Positions 53,660 to 64,000 of a stretch of DNA of 64,000 bases are shown piece by piece. The position numbers and the translations under genes are program-made. Where the stretch lies: positions 62,001 to 126,000 of the forward strand of contig JAIELJ010000010.1 in the NCBI GenBank assembly GCA_019753105.1, in the 5' to 3' direction. The stretch is from Hyphomonadaceae bacterium (GTDB taxonomy: Bacteria; Pseudomonadota; Alphaproteobacteria; Caulobacterales; Aquidulcibacteraceae). Under the pieces are notes generated by a model. It was not told where the DNA came from, made no database searches, and worked only from the letters and a program-made list of their open reading frames with translations. Positions within the stretch are counted from its first letter, which is position 1; each line of letters begins with the position of its first letter.

Positions 53660-54580
53660 ATGGCCGATCTTCCCCCTCTTGCGACGCTGCGCGCCTTCGA
53701 AGCGGCCGCTCGGCGCAGCTCGTTTCGCGACGCGGCGGGCGAATTGGGCGTCACGCCGTCGGCGGTCAGCCATCAGGTCAAGCTGCTGGAGCAATGGATC
53801 GGCGCGCCGCTATTCGTGCGCAGCACGCGCGCGGTTCGGCTCACTCCACTCGGCGCATCGCTCGCCGCGGATTTGAGCCAAAGCTTTGCGCTGATGCGGA
53901 CAGCGCTCGCGAACGCGCGGCAAGCCGATGAGCCGCGGCTCAAGATCAGCGCGTTGCCGCTCTTCACCAATGTCTGGCTCGTGCCCAATCTTGAGCGCTT
54001 CCAGGCCAAGTGGCCGGACGCCGTCATCGAGATCGAAACCACCAATCGTCTTGCGGACTTCGCTTCCGATACCGTCGATGTCGCAATCCGCAATCTGACC
54101 ACGCCGCCGAAAACCGCGCTCGGCGCGCGTAAGTTGATGGATCTCTCCGCAACGCCTCTGTGCGCGCCGGCATTGGCGGCGCGCTTGTGTGCGCCGCAGG
54201 ATCTGAAGCGCGCGACTCTCATTCACATCAGCGCGCGCGATAGCGGCTGGCCGAACTGGTTGAAGGCGATGGACTTGGAGGGATTGAAACCCGCGGGCAA
54301 TCTATCGTTCGACACCGTGCCGTCCGCGATCGAAGCGGCGGTGCAGGGGCGCGGCGTAATTTTGGGCCTTGCGCCGCTTATCTGGGATACGCCCGCAGCG
54401 CGCGATCTCGTGGTTCCATTCGCGACGCCGCAATACAACGCGGGATCCTATTATGTGCATTATCGCACGGCCGATCTAGCGCGCCCGCTCGTGCGCGCGT
54501 TTGTGGAGTGGCTAGTCGCTGGCGTACGCGCTGATGCGCGGCGCATGGCCAAGCTCGGCGCGGCGCGGCTGCCAGCGTGA
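53660..54580 (+). CDS. LysR family transcriptional regulator (GcvA-like)
   Basis: 306 residues. N-terminal winged helix (about 1-62): PPLATLRAFEAAARRSSFRDAAGELGVTPSAVSHQVKLLEQWIGAPLFVRSTRAVRLTPLG. Effector domain from about 90: RLKISALPLFTNVWLVPNLERF and VDVAIRN. The short PPL start and PSAVSHQ are typical of the GcvA group. Divergent from the DUF4267-like / alcohol dehydrogenase pair, which is the likeliest target; the gap contains ATGAG...CTCAT arms. ATG 53633, nine codons earlier, is an alternative start. Confidence 0.88.
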   Translation: MADLPPLATLRAFEAAARRSSFRDAAGELGVTPSAVSHQVKLLEQWIGAPLFVRSTRAVRLTPLGASLAADLSQSFALMRTALANARQADEPRLKISALPLFTNVWLVPNLERFQAKWPDAVIEIETTNRLADFASDTVDVAIRNLTTPPKTALGARKLMDLSATPLCAPALAARLCAPQDLKRATLIHISARDSGWPNWLKAMDLEGLKPAGNLSFDTVPSAIEAAVQGRGVILGLAPLIWDTPAARDLVVPFATPQYNAGSYYVHYRTADLARPLVRAFVEWLVAGVRADARRMAKLGAARLPA

Positions 54581-54689
54581 TACGCCGTAGTCTTGAGGCC
54601 GTTGCGTCAGCTCGCCCATAGCGTGGCTTTCCGATCCTCCAATCCCTGCTAGTCTCCCTTCAAAACACACACGCCATAGGGAGGCGGCC

Positions 54690-56429
54690 ATGCATGATCT
54701 GGTTATTCGCGGCGGCACGATTGTCGATGGCAGCGGCAAGCCGCGCTTTGTTGGCGACATCGCCATCGATGGCGGCCTTATCTCAAAAGTCGGCGGCGAG
54801 ATCGGCGCCGGCGCCGAAGAGATCGATGCAACCGGCAAGATCGTAGCGCCCGGCTGGGTCGATGTGCACACGCACTATGATGGCCAAGCGACCTGGGATC
54901 AGGAAATGGCGCCGTCATCTTGGCACGGCGTCACCACAGTGATCATGGGCAATTGCGGCGTCGGCTTTGCGCCAGCGAAGCCCGACAAACATGATTGGCT
55001 GATCGGCTTGATGGAAGGCGTCGAGGACATTCCCGGCACCGCGCTCGCCGAAGGCATGACCTGGAATTGGGAAACCTTCCCCGAATATCTCGACGAACTC
55101 GAACGCCTGCCGCGCACTGTCGATATCGGCACGCACGTTCCGCACGGCGCCGTGCGCGCGTACGTCATGGACGATCGCGGCGCGCGTTCCAATGTGCCGA
55201 CCGAGCACGAGATCGCGCGCATGTCGAAGATCGTAGAGGAGGGCCTGCGCGCCGGCGCGCTCGGCTTCTCCACCTCGCGCACGATCCTGCACAAGTCTGT
55301 CGATGGCGAACTCGTGCCTGGCACCACCGCGACCAAAGAAGAACTGATCGGCATCGGCCGCGCCATGGGCCGCGTCGGCTACGGCGTTTTCGAAATGGCG
55401 TCGGACTTGAAGCGCGAGTGGAACGAGTTCGAATGGATGGGCGAACTGTCGCGTGAGACGAAGCTGCCCGTAACGTTCGCCGCGCTGCAATCGATCGCCA
55501 AAGAGCTGCCGCTCGAAGAGCAGATCAGCGAAATGCGCGCTGAGAACGCGAAAGGCGCCAACATCGTCGCGCAGATCGCCCTGCGCGGAAACGGCATCGT
55601 CATGGCATGGCGCGGCACGGTGCACCCGTTCCGCTTCCGCCCGGCGTGGAAAGAGATCGCCGATCTGCCGTGGGCTGAGCAATACGCGAAGCTCAAAGAT
55701 CCCGCATTCAAGCAGCGCATGCTCACCGAACCGAACGAGTTTCCCGAGAGCGATCTCATCGGCCTTATCATGGTCGTCGCTGGCGGTTGGACGCTGCAAT
55801 ACGAAATGGGTCCGGACTTCAACTACGAGCCCACGAAGGACGAAACCATCGCCGCACGCGCAGTCGCTGCGGGCATGTCGCCGGAAGCATACGCTTACGA
55901 TCTGCTGATGGCCGACGAGGGCCGGGGCTTCATCTACTTCCCGATCCTCAATTATGCCGACGGCAATCTGAACTTCCTCGAAGCGCTGCAGCACGCAGAT
56001 GACACCGTAAACTCACTCTCAGACGGCGGCGCCCATTGCGGCACCATTTGCGACGCCGCATCGCCAACCTTCATGCTGCAACATTGGGTGCGCGACCGCG
56101 ATGGCGCGCGCATCACGCTCGAAAACGCCGTGAAGCGCCAATGCCGCGATACGGCGATGCTCTACGGCCTAAGCGATCGCGGCCTCATCGCGCCCGGCTA
56201 TCTTGCCGACATCAACGTTATCGATATGGACGCGCTGAAGCTCGGAAAGCCATGGCTCGCCTTCGATCTGCCCGCCAACGGCAAGCGCTTGCTTCAAAAG
56301 GCCGAAGGCTACGCCTACACGATCAAGTCCGGCCAAGTGACGTTCCGCGATGGCGCGTATCAAGGCGTCCATCCCGGTCGTCTGATCCGTGGTCCACAAC
56401 AGGCGACGTCGGCGCTGGCGGCTGAGTAG
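54690..56429 (+). CDS. D-aminoacylase-type amidohydrolase
   Basis: 579 residues, metal-dependent amidohydrolase superfamily of the N-acyl-D-amino-acid deacylase kind. HDLVIRGGTIVDGSG at the start, metal-site GWVDVHTHYDGQATWD (His, His), VIMGNCGVGFAPA with the Cys often found as a ligand, and SLSDGGAHCGTICDA with the catalytic Asp. ITLENAVKRQCRDTAMLYGLSDRGLIAPGYLADINVID completes the pattern. Substrate may be an N-acyl-D-amino acid or another amide. Start with GGGAGGCGG ahead. Monocistronic. Confidence 0.9.
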   Translation: MHDLVIRGGTIVDGSGKPRFVGDIAIDGGLISKVGGEIGAGAEEIDATGKIVAPGWVDVHTHYDGQATWDQEMAPSSWHGVTTVIMGNCGVGFAPAKPDKHDWLIGLMEGVEDIPGTALAEGMTWNWETFPEYLDELERLPRTVDIGTHVPHGAVRAYVMDDRGARSNVPTEHEIARMSKIVEEGLRAGALGFSTSRTILHKSVDGELVPGTTATKEELIGIGRAMGRVGYGVFEMASDLKREWNEFEWMGELSRETKLPVTFAALQSIAKELPLEEQISEMRAENAKGANIVAQIALRGNGIVMAWRGTVHPFRFRPAWKEIADLPWAEQYAKLKDPAFKQRMLTEPNEFPESDLIGLIMVVAGGWTLQYEMGPDFNYEPTKDETIAARAVAAGMSPEAYAYDLLMADEGRGFIYFPILNYADGNLNFLEALQHADDTVNSLSDGGAHCGTICDAASPTFMLQHWVRDRDGARITLENAVKRQCRDTAMLYGLSDRGLIAPGYLADINVIDMDALKLGKPWLAFDLPANGKRLLQKAEGYAYTIKSGQVTFRDGAYQGVHPGRLIRGPQQATSALAAE

Positions 56430-56499
56430 GGCGCATTCATCTTGCCTTCAGCCGTAGCGGTGCTCAGATAAGGCTGACGCTTTCACGGAGGGTGCGCCC

Positions 56500-57084
56500 A
56501 TGTCCGATTCCGACAAATCCGATCTTTCCCGCCGCGCGCTGGCGCTGGGGCTCGCTGCAAGCGCGCTTGTCCCAGCGACGGCGCTCGCGCAATCCGAACA
56601 GACCTATTCCGAAGACGAAGTGCTGGCCGCAGCGCAGCGTTTCTTCGGCGCCGGTGCAGAAGGTCTTGCAACCGTCATCGATCACGTCTTCGACGAACTC
56701 GGCCGGCCGAACGGTTACATCGAGGGCAACGAAGGCTCAGGCGCGATCGGCGTCGGCTTGCGTTACGGTGACGGCCGTTTGCGCTTCAAAGGCCGCAGCG
56801 GTGTTACGCGCGTTTATTGGCAAGGGCCGTCGATCGGTTTCGATACCGGCGGCAACGCTTCGCGCGTGTTCACGCTCGTTTACGGCATGCGCAACGCCGA
56901 CAACATTTTCCAGCGCTTCCCCGGCGTCGACGGCTCGGCCTATTTCGTCGGCGGCGTTGGCGTGAACTATCAGCGGCGGGACGATATCACCTTGGCGCCG
57001 ATCCGCGCTGGCGTGGGTTTCCGCCTCGGCGCCAATATCGGCTATCTGGCGTATTCGCGGCGCCGCCGCCTCAATCCGTTCTAA
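56500..57084 (+). CDS. eipA: EipA family envelope protein (DUF1134)
   Basis: 194 residues. Tat-like signal (SRRALALGLAASALVPATALAQ, 10-31), then the DUF1134 beta-barrel domain: YSEDEVLAAAQRFFGAGAEGLATVIDHVFDELGRPNGYIEGNEGSGAIGVGLRYG followed by YWQGPSIGFDTGGNASRVFTLVYG. EipA, the studied member in Brucella and Caulobacter, is periplasmic and supports envelope integrity; transfer of that role here is by homology. Start preceded by GGAGGG. A short hairpin follows. Confidence 0.9.
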   Translation: MSDSDKSDLSRRALALGLAASALVPATALAQSEQTYSEDEVLAAAQRFFGAGAEGLATVIDHVFDELGRPNGYIEGNEGSGAIGVGLRYGDGRLRFKGRSGVTRVYWQGPSIGFDTGGNASRVFTLVYGMRNADNIFQRFPGVDGSAYFVGGVGVNYQRRDDITLAPIRAGVGFRLGANIGYLAYSRRRRLNPF

Positions 57085-57103
57085 AGACGCCTTTGTGTGG
57101 CCT

Positions 57104-57121
57104 GGCGTTCTTACGAACGCC
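57104..57121 (+). terminator. Short hairpin after eipA
   Basis: GGCGTTC (57104-57110), loop TTAC, GAACGCC (57115-57121): a perfect 7-bp stem 20 bases after the eipA stop. No T-run follows, so termination is uncertain. Confidence 0.4.
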
Positions 57122-57163
57122 GCAATTATCGCTAGCGTCTCCGCAGCAAGGGGAGATGCTGGC

Positions 57164-59233
<2,070 letters not shown>

Positions 59234-59247
59234 CGCCGGTTGAACAC

Positions 59248-59269
59248 GCGCTCACACGAGTGTGAGCGC
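59248..59269. promoter_or_regulatory. Perfect 22-bp palindrome between the two propeller genes
   Basis: GCGCTCACAC (59248-59257), GA, GTGTGAGCGC (59260-59269). Arms match perfectly with a 2-base centre. Too tight a loop and no T-run for a good terminator; the shape suits a dimeric regulator operator. It lies 78 bases before the second gene. Confidence 0.5.
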
Positions 59270-59346
59270 TGATCACAAGCCTGTGCGTCGCGCTTTCGCG
59301 AGAGTCGTGCGTCCATTGCTCCGGGATCAGGGGCGGGGAGGCACAT

Positions 59347-61422
59347 ATGCGCTGGCAAGCTGGCATTATGAGCGCGGCGTTTCTTGCCGCTTGTGCAACT
59401 GCGGACGCGCCGCGTCCGGCCACGCAGGCGCCATCGTGGCCGACACTATCGCGCTTCAGCAGTGAAGCGGAGTTCTTGCGCTATGTCGCAGACGCCGCCG
59501 CCGCACGCGACGCGCGGCGTGAGCTGGGAGCATTCGCGGGCAAACAGAGCGTTGAGCCTGAGTGTCCACCGGATGATCCCGCATGCCTTGGTGAAGAAGC
59601 GGAAGAAGCCATTGTCGTTACAGGCTCTCGCATTCGTCAGCGCGATTTTCAAACCACCAGCCCGATAGCGTCCGTCGGCGCCGAGGCCATGACGAACGCG
59701 CAGATCACCAACGTCCAAACCGCGGGCGTGGACGAAGGCGATATCGTCAAGATGATCGGGCCTTATCTGATCGTGCTTCAGGATGGGCGGCTGTTTTCCA
59801 TCGATACCGGCCAATCGGCAGCTGATCTGCGTTTCGTTGACCGCATGAACGTCTATCGGCGCAGCACTGCCGATATCTGGTATGACGAGATGCTGGTGAA
59901 CGGAAACCGCATCGTCGTCACTGGCTATAGTTACGGCGAAGACGCCACGGAATTCTCAGTGTTTTCGCTGAGCGAGGACGGGCGCTTCACGCGTGAGAGC
60001 GTCTATTACCTCTCGTCTGACGATTACTACGACACTGAAAACTATGCGACGCGCCTCGTCGGCGGCAATCTCGTCATCTACACGCCGCTCGATGTCAGCG
60101 AGATCGATACGAGCGAGCGCCCGCGCTGGCCGCTCGTGCGCCGTTGGTTGCGCGACGGCGAGGAACGCGCCGTGGCGACAAGCGGCCGGTCGCTGTTCGA
60201 TGCGCGCGATATCTACAGGCCGATTCAGGCGACGACATCGCCGACGATCCACACGATCTCCGTGTGCCCGCTCGGCAGCACGCGCGCCGGCGATGAACTC
60301 GATTGCCGCAGCACCGCCATTGCGGGGCCAGGCATGCGCGAGTTCTACGTATCGAACGATCACGTCTATCTGTGGCTCTCGCACGCGCCGGGCTATTACG
60401 GTTATCTCCGCAGCCAGTTCGACCGCGCGCGCTGCGACGCGCGACTACCCGGCAGCTTCGGCTATGCCGGCGAAGCGGCGCTCTTTCAGATATCGCTGCG
60501 CGATGGTCGCCCGCGCGCCATGTTCGTGCGCGGCCACCCCTACGATCAGATGAGCTTTGAAGCGACCGGCGATACGCTTTATGCGCTGTCGGTCTGGACC
60601 GATCCGAACTGCCGCGACCGCCCGGAAGATTTGCCGCTGCGCTTTCTGGCGACTCCGCTCAGTGCCTTCAGCACGCGCCCGCAAGCGGCGGCGCAAGCTC
60701 TCTACACACTTCTGCCGAGCCCAGGCGGCGCGGCGATGGAGAACCGGTTTGCGCAAGGCCATCTCGTTTATGGCGGGCGCGAACGTTGGACGTCCTATCC
60801 GCCGCAAGACGAGTCGGATCTATCTGCGCGCATTGTCGCTGTGCCGACTGCTAACCCTCGCGCGGCGGCAATCCTTGAGGCGCCGCACAATCTGATCCGC
60901 GTTGAGAGCATCGGCGTCCGCGCCGTGCTGACCGGCTATCGCGACGACAGCGCGCTCAGTATCTCCGTGCTCGATCTACAAGATACGCCACGTCTGACTG
61001 ACACAGTGCGGCTGGAGGGCCGTTACGAGTCCGAAAATCGCAGCCACGCCTTCAATGCATCCGTCGATGAACACGGCGCGGGCTTGTTCGGACTGCCGAC
61101 AGTGCACGTGGAGCGTCGCGCTGGCCGCTGGTGGTGGAATAGCGAGTCCTCGGACTTGAGCTTTCTCTCCGTCGGCCGCGACGGTCGCATTGCGCCACTC
61201 GGCGAACTGACCTCGGACTCCGAAGAAAGCATGAACCCGGGCTATTCCTGTGAGGTCTCCTGCATCGATTGGTATGGCAATTCGCGCCCGATATTCGTGC
61301 GCGACCGCGCCTTTGCGCTTTCTGGTGTCGAACTGATCGAAGGGATGGTGCGCGAGGGGCGCATTGCTGAGATCGGGCGCGTCAACTTCACTGCGCCGCC
61401 GCCGCGGCGCACGAAGCATTAG
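59347..61422 (+). CDS. Beta-propeller lipoprotein, copy 2, with TonB-box/plug-like segment
   Basis: 691 residues. Lipobox FLAAC (Cys16), so lipid-anchored. RFSSEAEFLRYVADAAAA mirrors copy 1. A CPPDDPAC pair (73-80) is followed by EEAIVVTGSRIRQRDF then QTTSPIASVGAE (86-113), which looks like the TonB box and opening of a TonB-receptor plug domain. Then ITNVQTAGVDEGDIVK opens the PF09826-like propeller (about 120-680). The end carries SCEVSCIDWYGNSRPIFVRDRAFALS-like sequence. No receptor barrel is present. ATG 59347 behind GGGGAGG. Stop interlocks with the ion channel gene. Confidence 0.86.
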   Translation: MRWQAGIMSAAFLAACATADAPRPATQAPSWPTLSRFSSEAEFLRYVADAAAARDARRELGAFAGKQSVEPECPPDDPACLGEEAEEAIVVTGSRIRQRDFQTTSPIASVGAEAMTNAQITNVQTAGVDEGDIVKMIGPYLIVLQDGRLFSIDTGQSAADLRFVDRMNVYRRSTADIWYDEMLVNGNRIVVTGYSYGEDATEFSVFSLSEDGRFTRESVYYLSSDDYYDTENYATRLVGGNLVIYTPLDVSEIDTSERPRWPLVRRWLRDGEERAVATSGRSLFDARDIYRPIQATTSPTIHTISVCPLGSTRAGDELDCRSTAIAGPGMREFYVSNDHVYLWLSHAPGYYGYLRSQFDRARCDARLPGSFGYAGEAALFQISLRDGRPRAMFVRGHPYDQMSFEATGDTLYALSVWTDPNCRDRPEDLPLRFLATPLSAFSTRPQAAAQALYTLLPSPGGAAMENRFAQGHLVYGGRERWTSYPPQDESDLSARIVAVPTANPRAAAILEAPHNLIRVESIGVRAVLTGYRDDSALSISVLDLQDTPRLTDTVRLEGRYESENRSHAFNASVDEHGAGLFGLPTVHVERRAGRWWWNSESSDLSFLSVGRDGRIAPLGELTSDSEESMNPGYSCEVSCIDWYGNSRPIFVRDRAFALSGVELIEGMVREGRIAEIGRVNFTAPPPRRTKH

Positions 61423-62261
61423 CTCTCGCTGCCGGGGCGCTTTTGTTTGGCGTCGTGCGCCAGTTTGGCGCGCTCGTGGCGTTCGCGGAATTCTTCTGCG
61501 AACGCCGATGCCAAAATGCCTGTCGGCATCGCCACGATGCCGATGCCGGCCAGCGCGACAAGACCAGCCGCAATGCGGCCAAGCGCAGTCTCCGGATAGA
61601 CGTCGCCATAGCCCACGGTCGTCAGCGTCACGATCGCCCACCAAAGCGAGCGTATGATCGAGCCAAACGCCTCCGGCTTTTCTTCGCCCTCGATGAAATA
61701 GAGCATCATCGCCGCGATATAGAGCTGTGCTGCCGCCACACACATCGCCGCCATCAACGGCGCCCAGGCGCGCGTGACCGCCGCGCCCACGATAGCAAAC
61801 GCCGGCACATAACGCGCCAGCTTGAACAGGCGGAAAAGCCTTAAAGCGCGCAGCGCCGCCAGCCAGCCGCCGGCGAGCGACGGAAAAAACAAAATCACGA
61901 TCAGCTCGGGCAGGAAGGCCAGCACGTCGGCGATCGTCACCGGCTGCATCAAAAACTTGAGCCGCCCGAGAACACCCTTGTGCTCCGGGTTCTCGCCCTC
62001 CGACCAGAAGCGCAGCGCGAACTCAGCCGCGAACACCCACACGACAAAGAAGTTGATCTGCGCAACCAGCGGACGCACCCAAGCATCGAGTGCCGTATCG
62101 CCGCGCGCCGCCTCGGTTTCGAGCGCCAGCGTGATCAAGCTGATGATCACCAGCGTGATGATCGTACCGGAAAAGAAATTGATGCCGCCCGGCTGATCGG
62201 GTTCCAGCCAGTCGTGCACATACGCCTTCGCCGTGGCGTGCTTGCGTTTGATCAGCGGCAT
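61419..62261 (-). CDS. Voltage-gated-type potassium channel / ion transporter
   Basis: 280 residues with six transmembrane helices. The S4-like segment ALRALRLFRLFKLARYVP (about 137-155) has Arg/Lys every third residue. The pore loop TLTTVGYGDVYP (about 215-226) is a potassium filter. A basic C-terminal tail (EFRERHERAKLAHDAKQKR) is cytoplasmic. Thus a Kv-type tetrameric channel by family. Physiological trigger unknown. Stop interlocks with the propeller gene (TTAG). Confidence 0.9.
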   Translation of the reverse strand: MPLIKRKHATAKAYVHDWLEPDQPGGINFFSGTIITLVIISLITLALETEAARGDTALDAWVRPLVAQINFFVVWVFAAEFALRFWSEGENPEHKGVLGRLKFLMQPVTIADVLAFLPELIVILFFPSLAGGWLAALRALRLFRLFKLARYVPAFAIVGAAVTRAWAPLMAAMCVAAAQLYIAAMMLYFIEGEEKPEAFGSIIRSLWWAIVTLTTVGYGDVYPETALGRIAAGLVALAGIGIVAMPTGILASAFAEEFRERHERAKLAHDAKQKRPGSES

Positions 62262-62383
62262 GCGGGCCCCTTCGCGCCCGCGTGCTTACGCCCGCGCGTG
62301 GAGCGTCCGCAAGCCCGCTCAGCCCGCGGAGGAAGCATTGCGCCCGTCGCACCTGCGCGGGGAGTTCGGGATGGAGCGCTGGG

Positions 62384-62755
62384 TTAGCGCGGACGTCCGT
62401 CCAGAAGCGCCAGCAAGCCGAAAAGCGACTTTATGGTGAACCAGATCATCACGATCAGCGCGATAACGCCGATAATCCAAAGAATCGGAAAGCCGATCAG
62501 GATGGGCGTCAGCAGCCAGCCGAACAAGCTCGCGATCGTAAGCACGACGGCCCACCAAAATGCGACAAACCAGATCCGTATCTGATCATCCAGGTGCGAG
62601 CGCGCCAGCGGCCCCGCGCCGTCGCGCCCAACAAGCGCCCAGATCACGCCAACCAGCGCGAAAAGCGCAAAGCTTGGAATGCTCAAGAGATAGAGCACGT
62701 AAACCATGAGCGCCGAGAAGCGGCCGGGTTGCGAGGGCAGAGGCGTTGCAGTCAT
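62384..62755 (-). CDS. DUF4870-like membrane protein
   Basis: 123 residues with three or four hydrophobic helices: MVYVLYLLSIPSFALFALVGVIWALVGRDGAGPLARSHLDDQIRIWFVAF is the family-type opening (short loop with SHxxxQ-like charged residues between helices 1 and 2), then LLTPILIGFPILWIIGVIALIVMIWFTIKSLFGLLALLDG. Function unknown. The upstream 62756-62812 gap separates it from the kinase gene; the 62262-62383 gap below it shows nothing recognisable. Confidence 0.8.
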   Translation of the reverse strand: MTATPLPSQPGRFSALMVYVLYLLSIPSFALFALVGVIWALVGRDGAGPLARSHLDDQIRIWFVAFWWAVVLTIASLFGWLLTPILIGFPILWIIGVIALIVMIWFTIKSLFGLLALLDGRPR

Positions 62756-62812
62756 GCGGCTGAGATTGCATCGCGGGCGCGCGGTTTCAAGGATAACTTG
62801 GCCGCCCGCGGC

Positions 62813-64000
62813 TCAGACGCGCCAGCGGACCTCGACGCGTAAACCGCCAAGCGCGCTGCGTCCCAAGTGCAAGGCGCCGCCAAAGCCCCGCACCAGCTCG
62901 TCGGCGATGGCGAGGCCCAGACCATGCCCGCTATCGCTCTCATCGAGCCGCTTGCCGCGCATCAGCGCCGCTTCGGCATCGGCCTCGCTCATGCCTTGCC
63001 CATCATCTTCGATAACCAAAGACGCGACATCACCGCTCACGCGAACGCGTGTTCGGGCGTGGCGCGCGGCGTTCTCAAGAAGCGGGCCGGCGATCTCCAT
63101 GATCAATTCAGAAGGCGCGAGCGTTTCGACATCTTCCACGGCGTTGTCGAACACCAATGCTTCGCCGTGCTCGGTGCGTTCGATAACCTTGATGAGGTCG
63201 CTCACGGCTTTGCGGACACGCGCGGGCTTGGCTTCCACGGACGCGGCGCGCGTCCGCACCAATTCGCGCTCGACCGCGGCCGTGGCTGCTGCAATCGCGC
63301 GGTCGAGTCCGTCTGCCGCGTCAGTTGCGCCTGCCTCACGGGCGCGGCGGGCTTGCGCGGCGAGGGCGGCGAGCGGCGTCTTCAGTGAATGCGCCAAATC
63401 CGCGGCGCGCCGCTTGGCCAGTTCCAAATCGCGCTCGTGGGCTGCGGCGTACGTGTTGATCGCTTCCGCCAGCGGCGCGGCTTCCGCCGGATAGACATCA
63501 GCCTCAAGCCGTTTGCCGGCGCGCATCGTAGCCAGCGCGCGCCGCACGTCTTCGAGCGGCTGCAATCCCAAATGCACCTGCAGCCAAGCCGCAGCCGAGA
63601 GCGCGAGCCAAAGCACAATCATGAAAATCGCAAGATCCCGGCCGAACGCGTCGCGCGCGGCTGTGACCGCCGCATGATCTTCCGCCAGCGTGACGATAAG
63701 CGGATCGGCGACACCGGAAATCTCGATGCGCCGCGAGACCAGGTGGATCCGAGCCTCGAATGGTCCTGCGAGATCACTACTCGCCCAATCCTCACCACGA
63801 ACGGCGGTATTGAGAGGCAGCGTTGCGTCCCAGAGCGAGCGCGAGCGAAGCACCTGCGCGCCTGCATTGATCTGCCAATAAAAACCGCTCGCCGGCGTCG
63901 CAAAGCGAGGGTCGTTCGGCTCCAGCGTGGTGCTGAGCGTTCCATCGGGCGCAGCCGTTAGTCCAGCAATCAGTTCGCGGCCGTGGTTTTCGAGATTGGC
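62813..64000 (-). CDS. Sensor histidine kinase, N-terminus outside window
   Basis: 395 codons visible; the frame is open through 64000, so the start lies beyond. Visible order: a periplasmic sensor part (ATPASGFYWQINAGAQ, then strands), a transmembrane helix (about LAIFMIVLWLALSAAAWLQVHL), a HAMP-like linker, and the dimerisation/phosphoacceptor helix ADLAHSLKTPLAALAAQAR with the His. The ATPase region has LLENAARHART (N box), IEDDGQGM (G1) and SGHGLGLAIADELV (G2). Layout matches PhoQ/EnvZ-type two-component kinases. The partner regulator would lie just outside. Confidence 0.92.
   Translation of the reverse strand, partial: ANLENHGRELIAGLTAAPDGTLSTTLEPNDPRFATPASGFYWQINAGAQVLRSRSLWDATLPLNTAVRGEDWASSDLAGPFEARIHLVSRRIEISGVADPLIVTLAEDHAAVTAARDAFGRDLAIFMIVLWLALSAAAWLQVHLGLQPLEDVRRALATMRAGKRLEADVYPAEAAPLAEAINTYAAAHERDLELAKRRAADLAHSLKTPLAALAAQARRAREAGATDAADGLDRAIAAATAAVERELVRTRAASVEAKPARVRKAVSDLIKVIERTEHGEALVFDNAVEDVETLAPSELIMEIAGPLLENAARHARTRVRVSGDVASLVIEDDGQGMSEADAEAALMRGKRLDESDSGHGLGLAIADELVRGFGGALHLGRSALGGLRVEVRWRV

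Noticed and set aside
54915-55994. 359-codon open frame opposite the amidohydrolase
   Set aside because: Antisense shadow without motifs.

Overview
The window reads as ordinary chromosome of a GC-rich alphaproteobacterium. The best guess is the Caulobacterales / Hyphomonadaceae neighbourhood. Supporting signs are the zapA - 6S RNA - 5-formyl-THF cyclo-ligase order, an alphaproteobacterial infC that appears to start on ATA, a three-gene petABC operon, class I aldolase beside pgk and gap, an EipA/DUF1134 protein, a UrcA protein, and VVTGSR motifs. I see no phage, insertion sequence, CRISPR array, integrase, rRNA or tRNA gene. Coding density is very high: no gene-free stretch exceeds 300 bases, and many genes overlap by 1 or 4 bases.

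Layout. 1-3.9 kb: hemF (partial) and trmL run leftwards, divergent from petABC. The cytochrome b carries an unusual periplasmic insertion made of two repeats. 4-7.3 kb, minus strand: SleB-type cell wall hydrolase, a ClpP paralogue, thiE and a DUF805 membrane protein. 7.5-13.6 kb: an exported hydrolase, then the minus-strand glycolytic set gap ... pgk - fba with five small genes between gap and pgk. 13.7-15 kb: a small ORF, zapA, 6S RNA and fau. 15-21 kb: UrcA, YebC/TACO1, several small unknowns, an NDUFA9-like reductase, DUF488, PhnA-like and UppP.

21-31 kb: the glutamate synthase operon gltD - VOC - gltB (each junction an ATGA overlap), then queG coupled to a peptidoglycan glycosyltransferase with a long acidic N-terminus, then an SPFH protein. 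31-40.5 kb: exported rhodanese, lipoproteins, a TPR protein, GT4 and GT9 glycosyltransferases, infC, twin lipoproteins, an exported intradiol dioxygenase, rpmI and rplT. 40.5-49.9 kb: an exported DUF2846-type pair, pheS - small membrane protein - pheT, a patatin lipoprotein, an M19 dipeptidase and small unknowns.

49.9-64 kb: a CoA-ester lyase, accA, an alcohol dehydrogenase, a LysR regulator, a D-aminoacylase-type amidohydrolase and EipA. Two long paralogous secreted beta-propeller proteins follow, then a voltage-gated-type ion channel, a DUF4870 protein and a sensor histidine kinase cut by the window end.

Most genes are housekeeping: respiration, glycolysis, nitrogen assimilation, translation and envelope. 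The least explained items are the duplicated insert in cytochrome b and the paired beta-propeller proteins with a TonB-box/plug-like segment, separated by a perfect 22-bp palindrome. Start sites were chosen by ribosome-binding site, family length and signal peptide, and often differ from the longest possible ORF.
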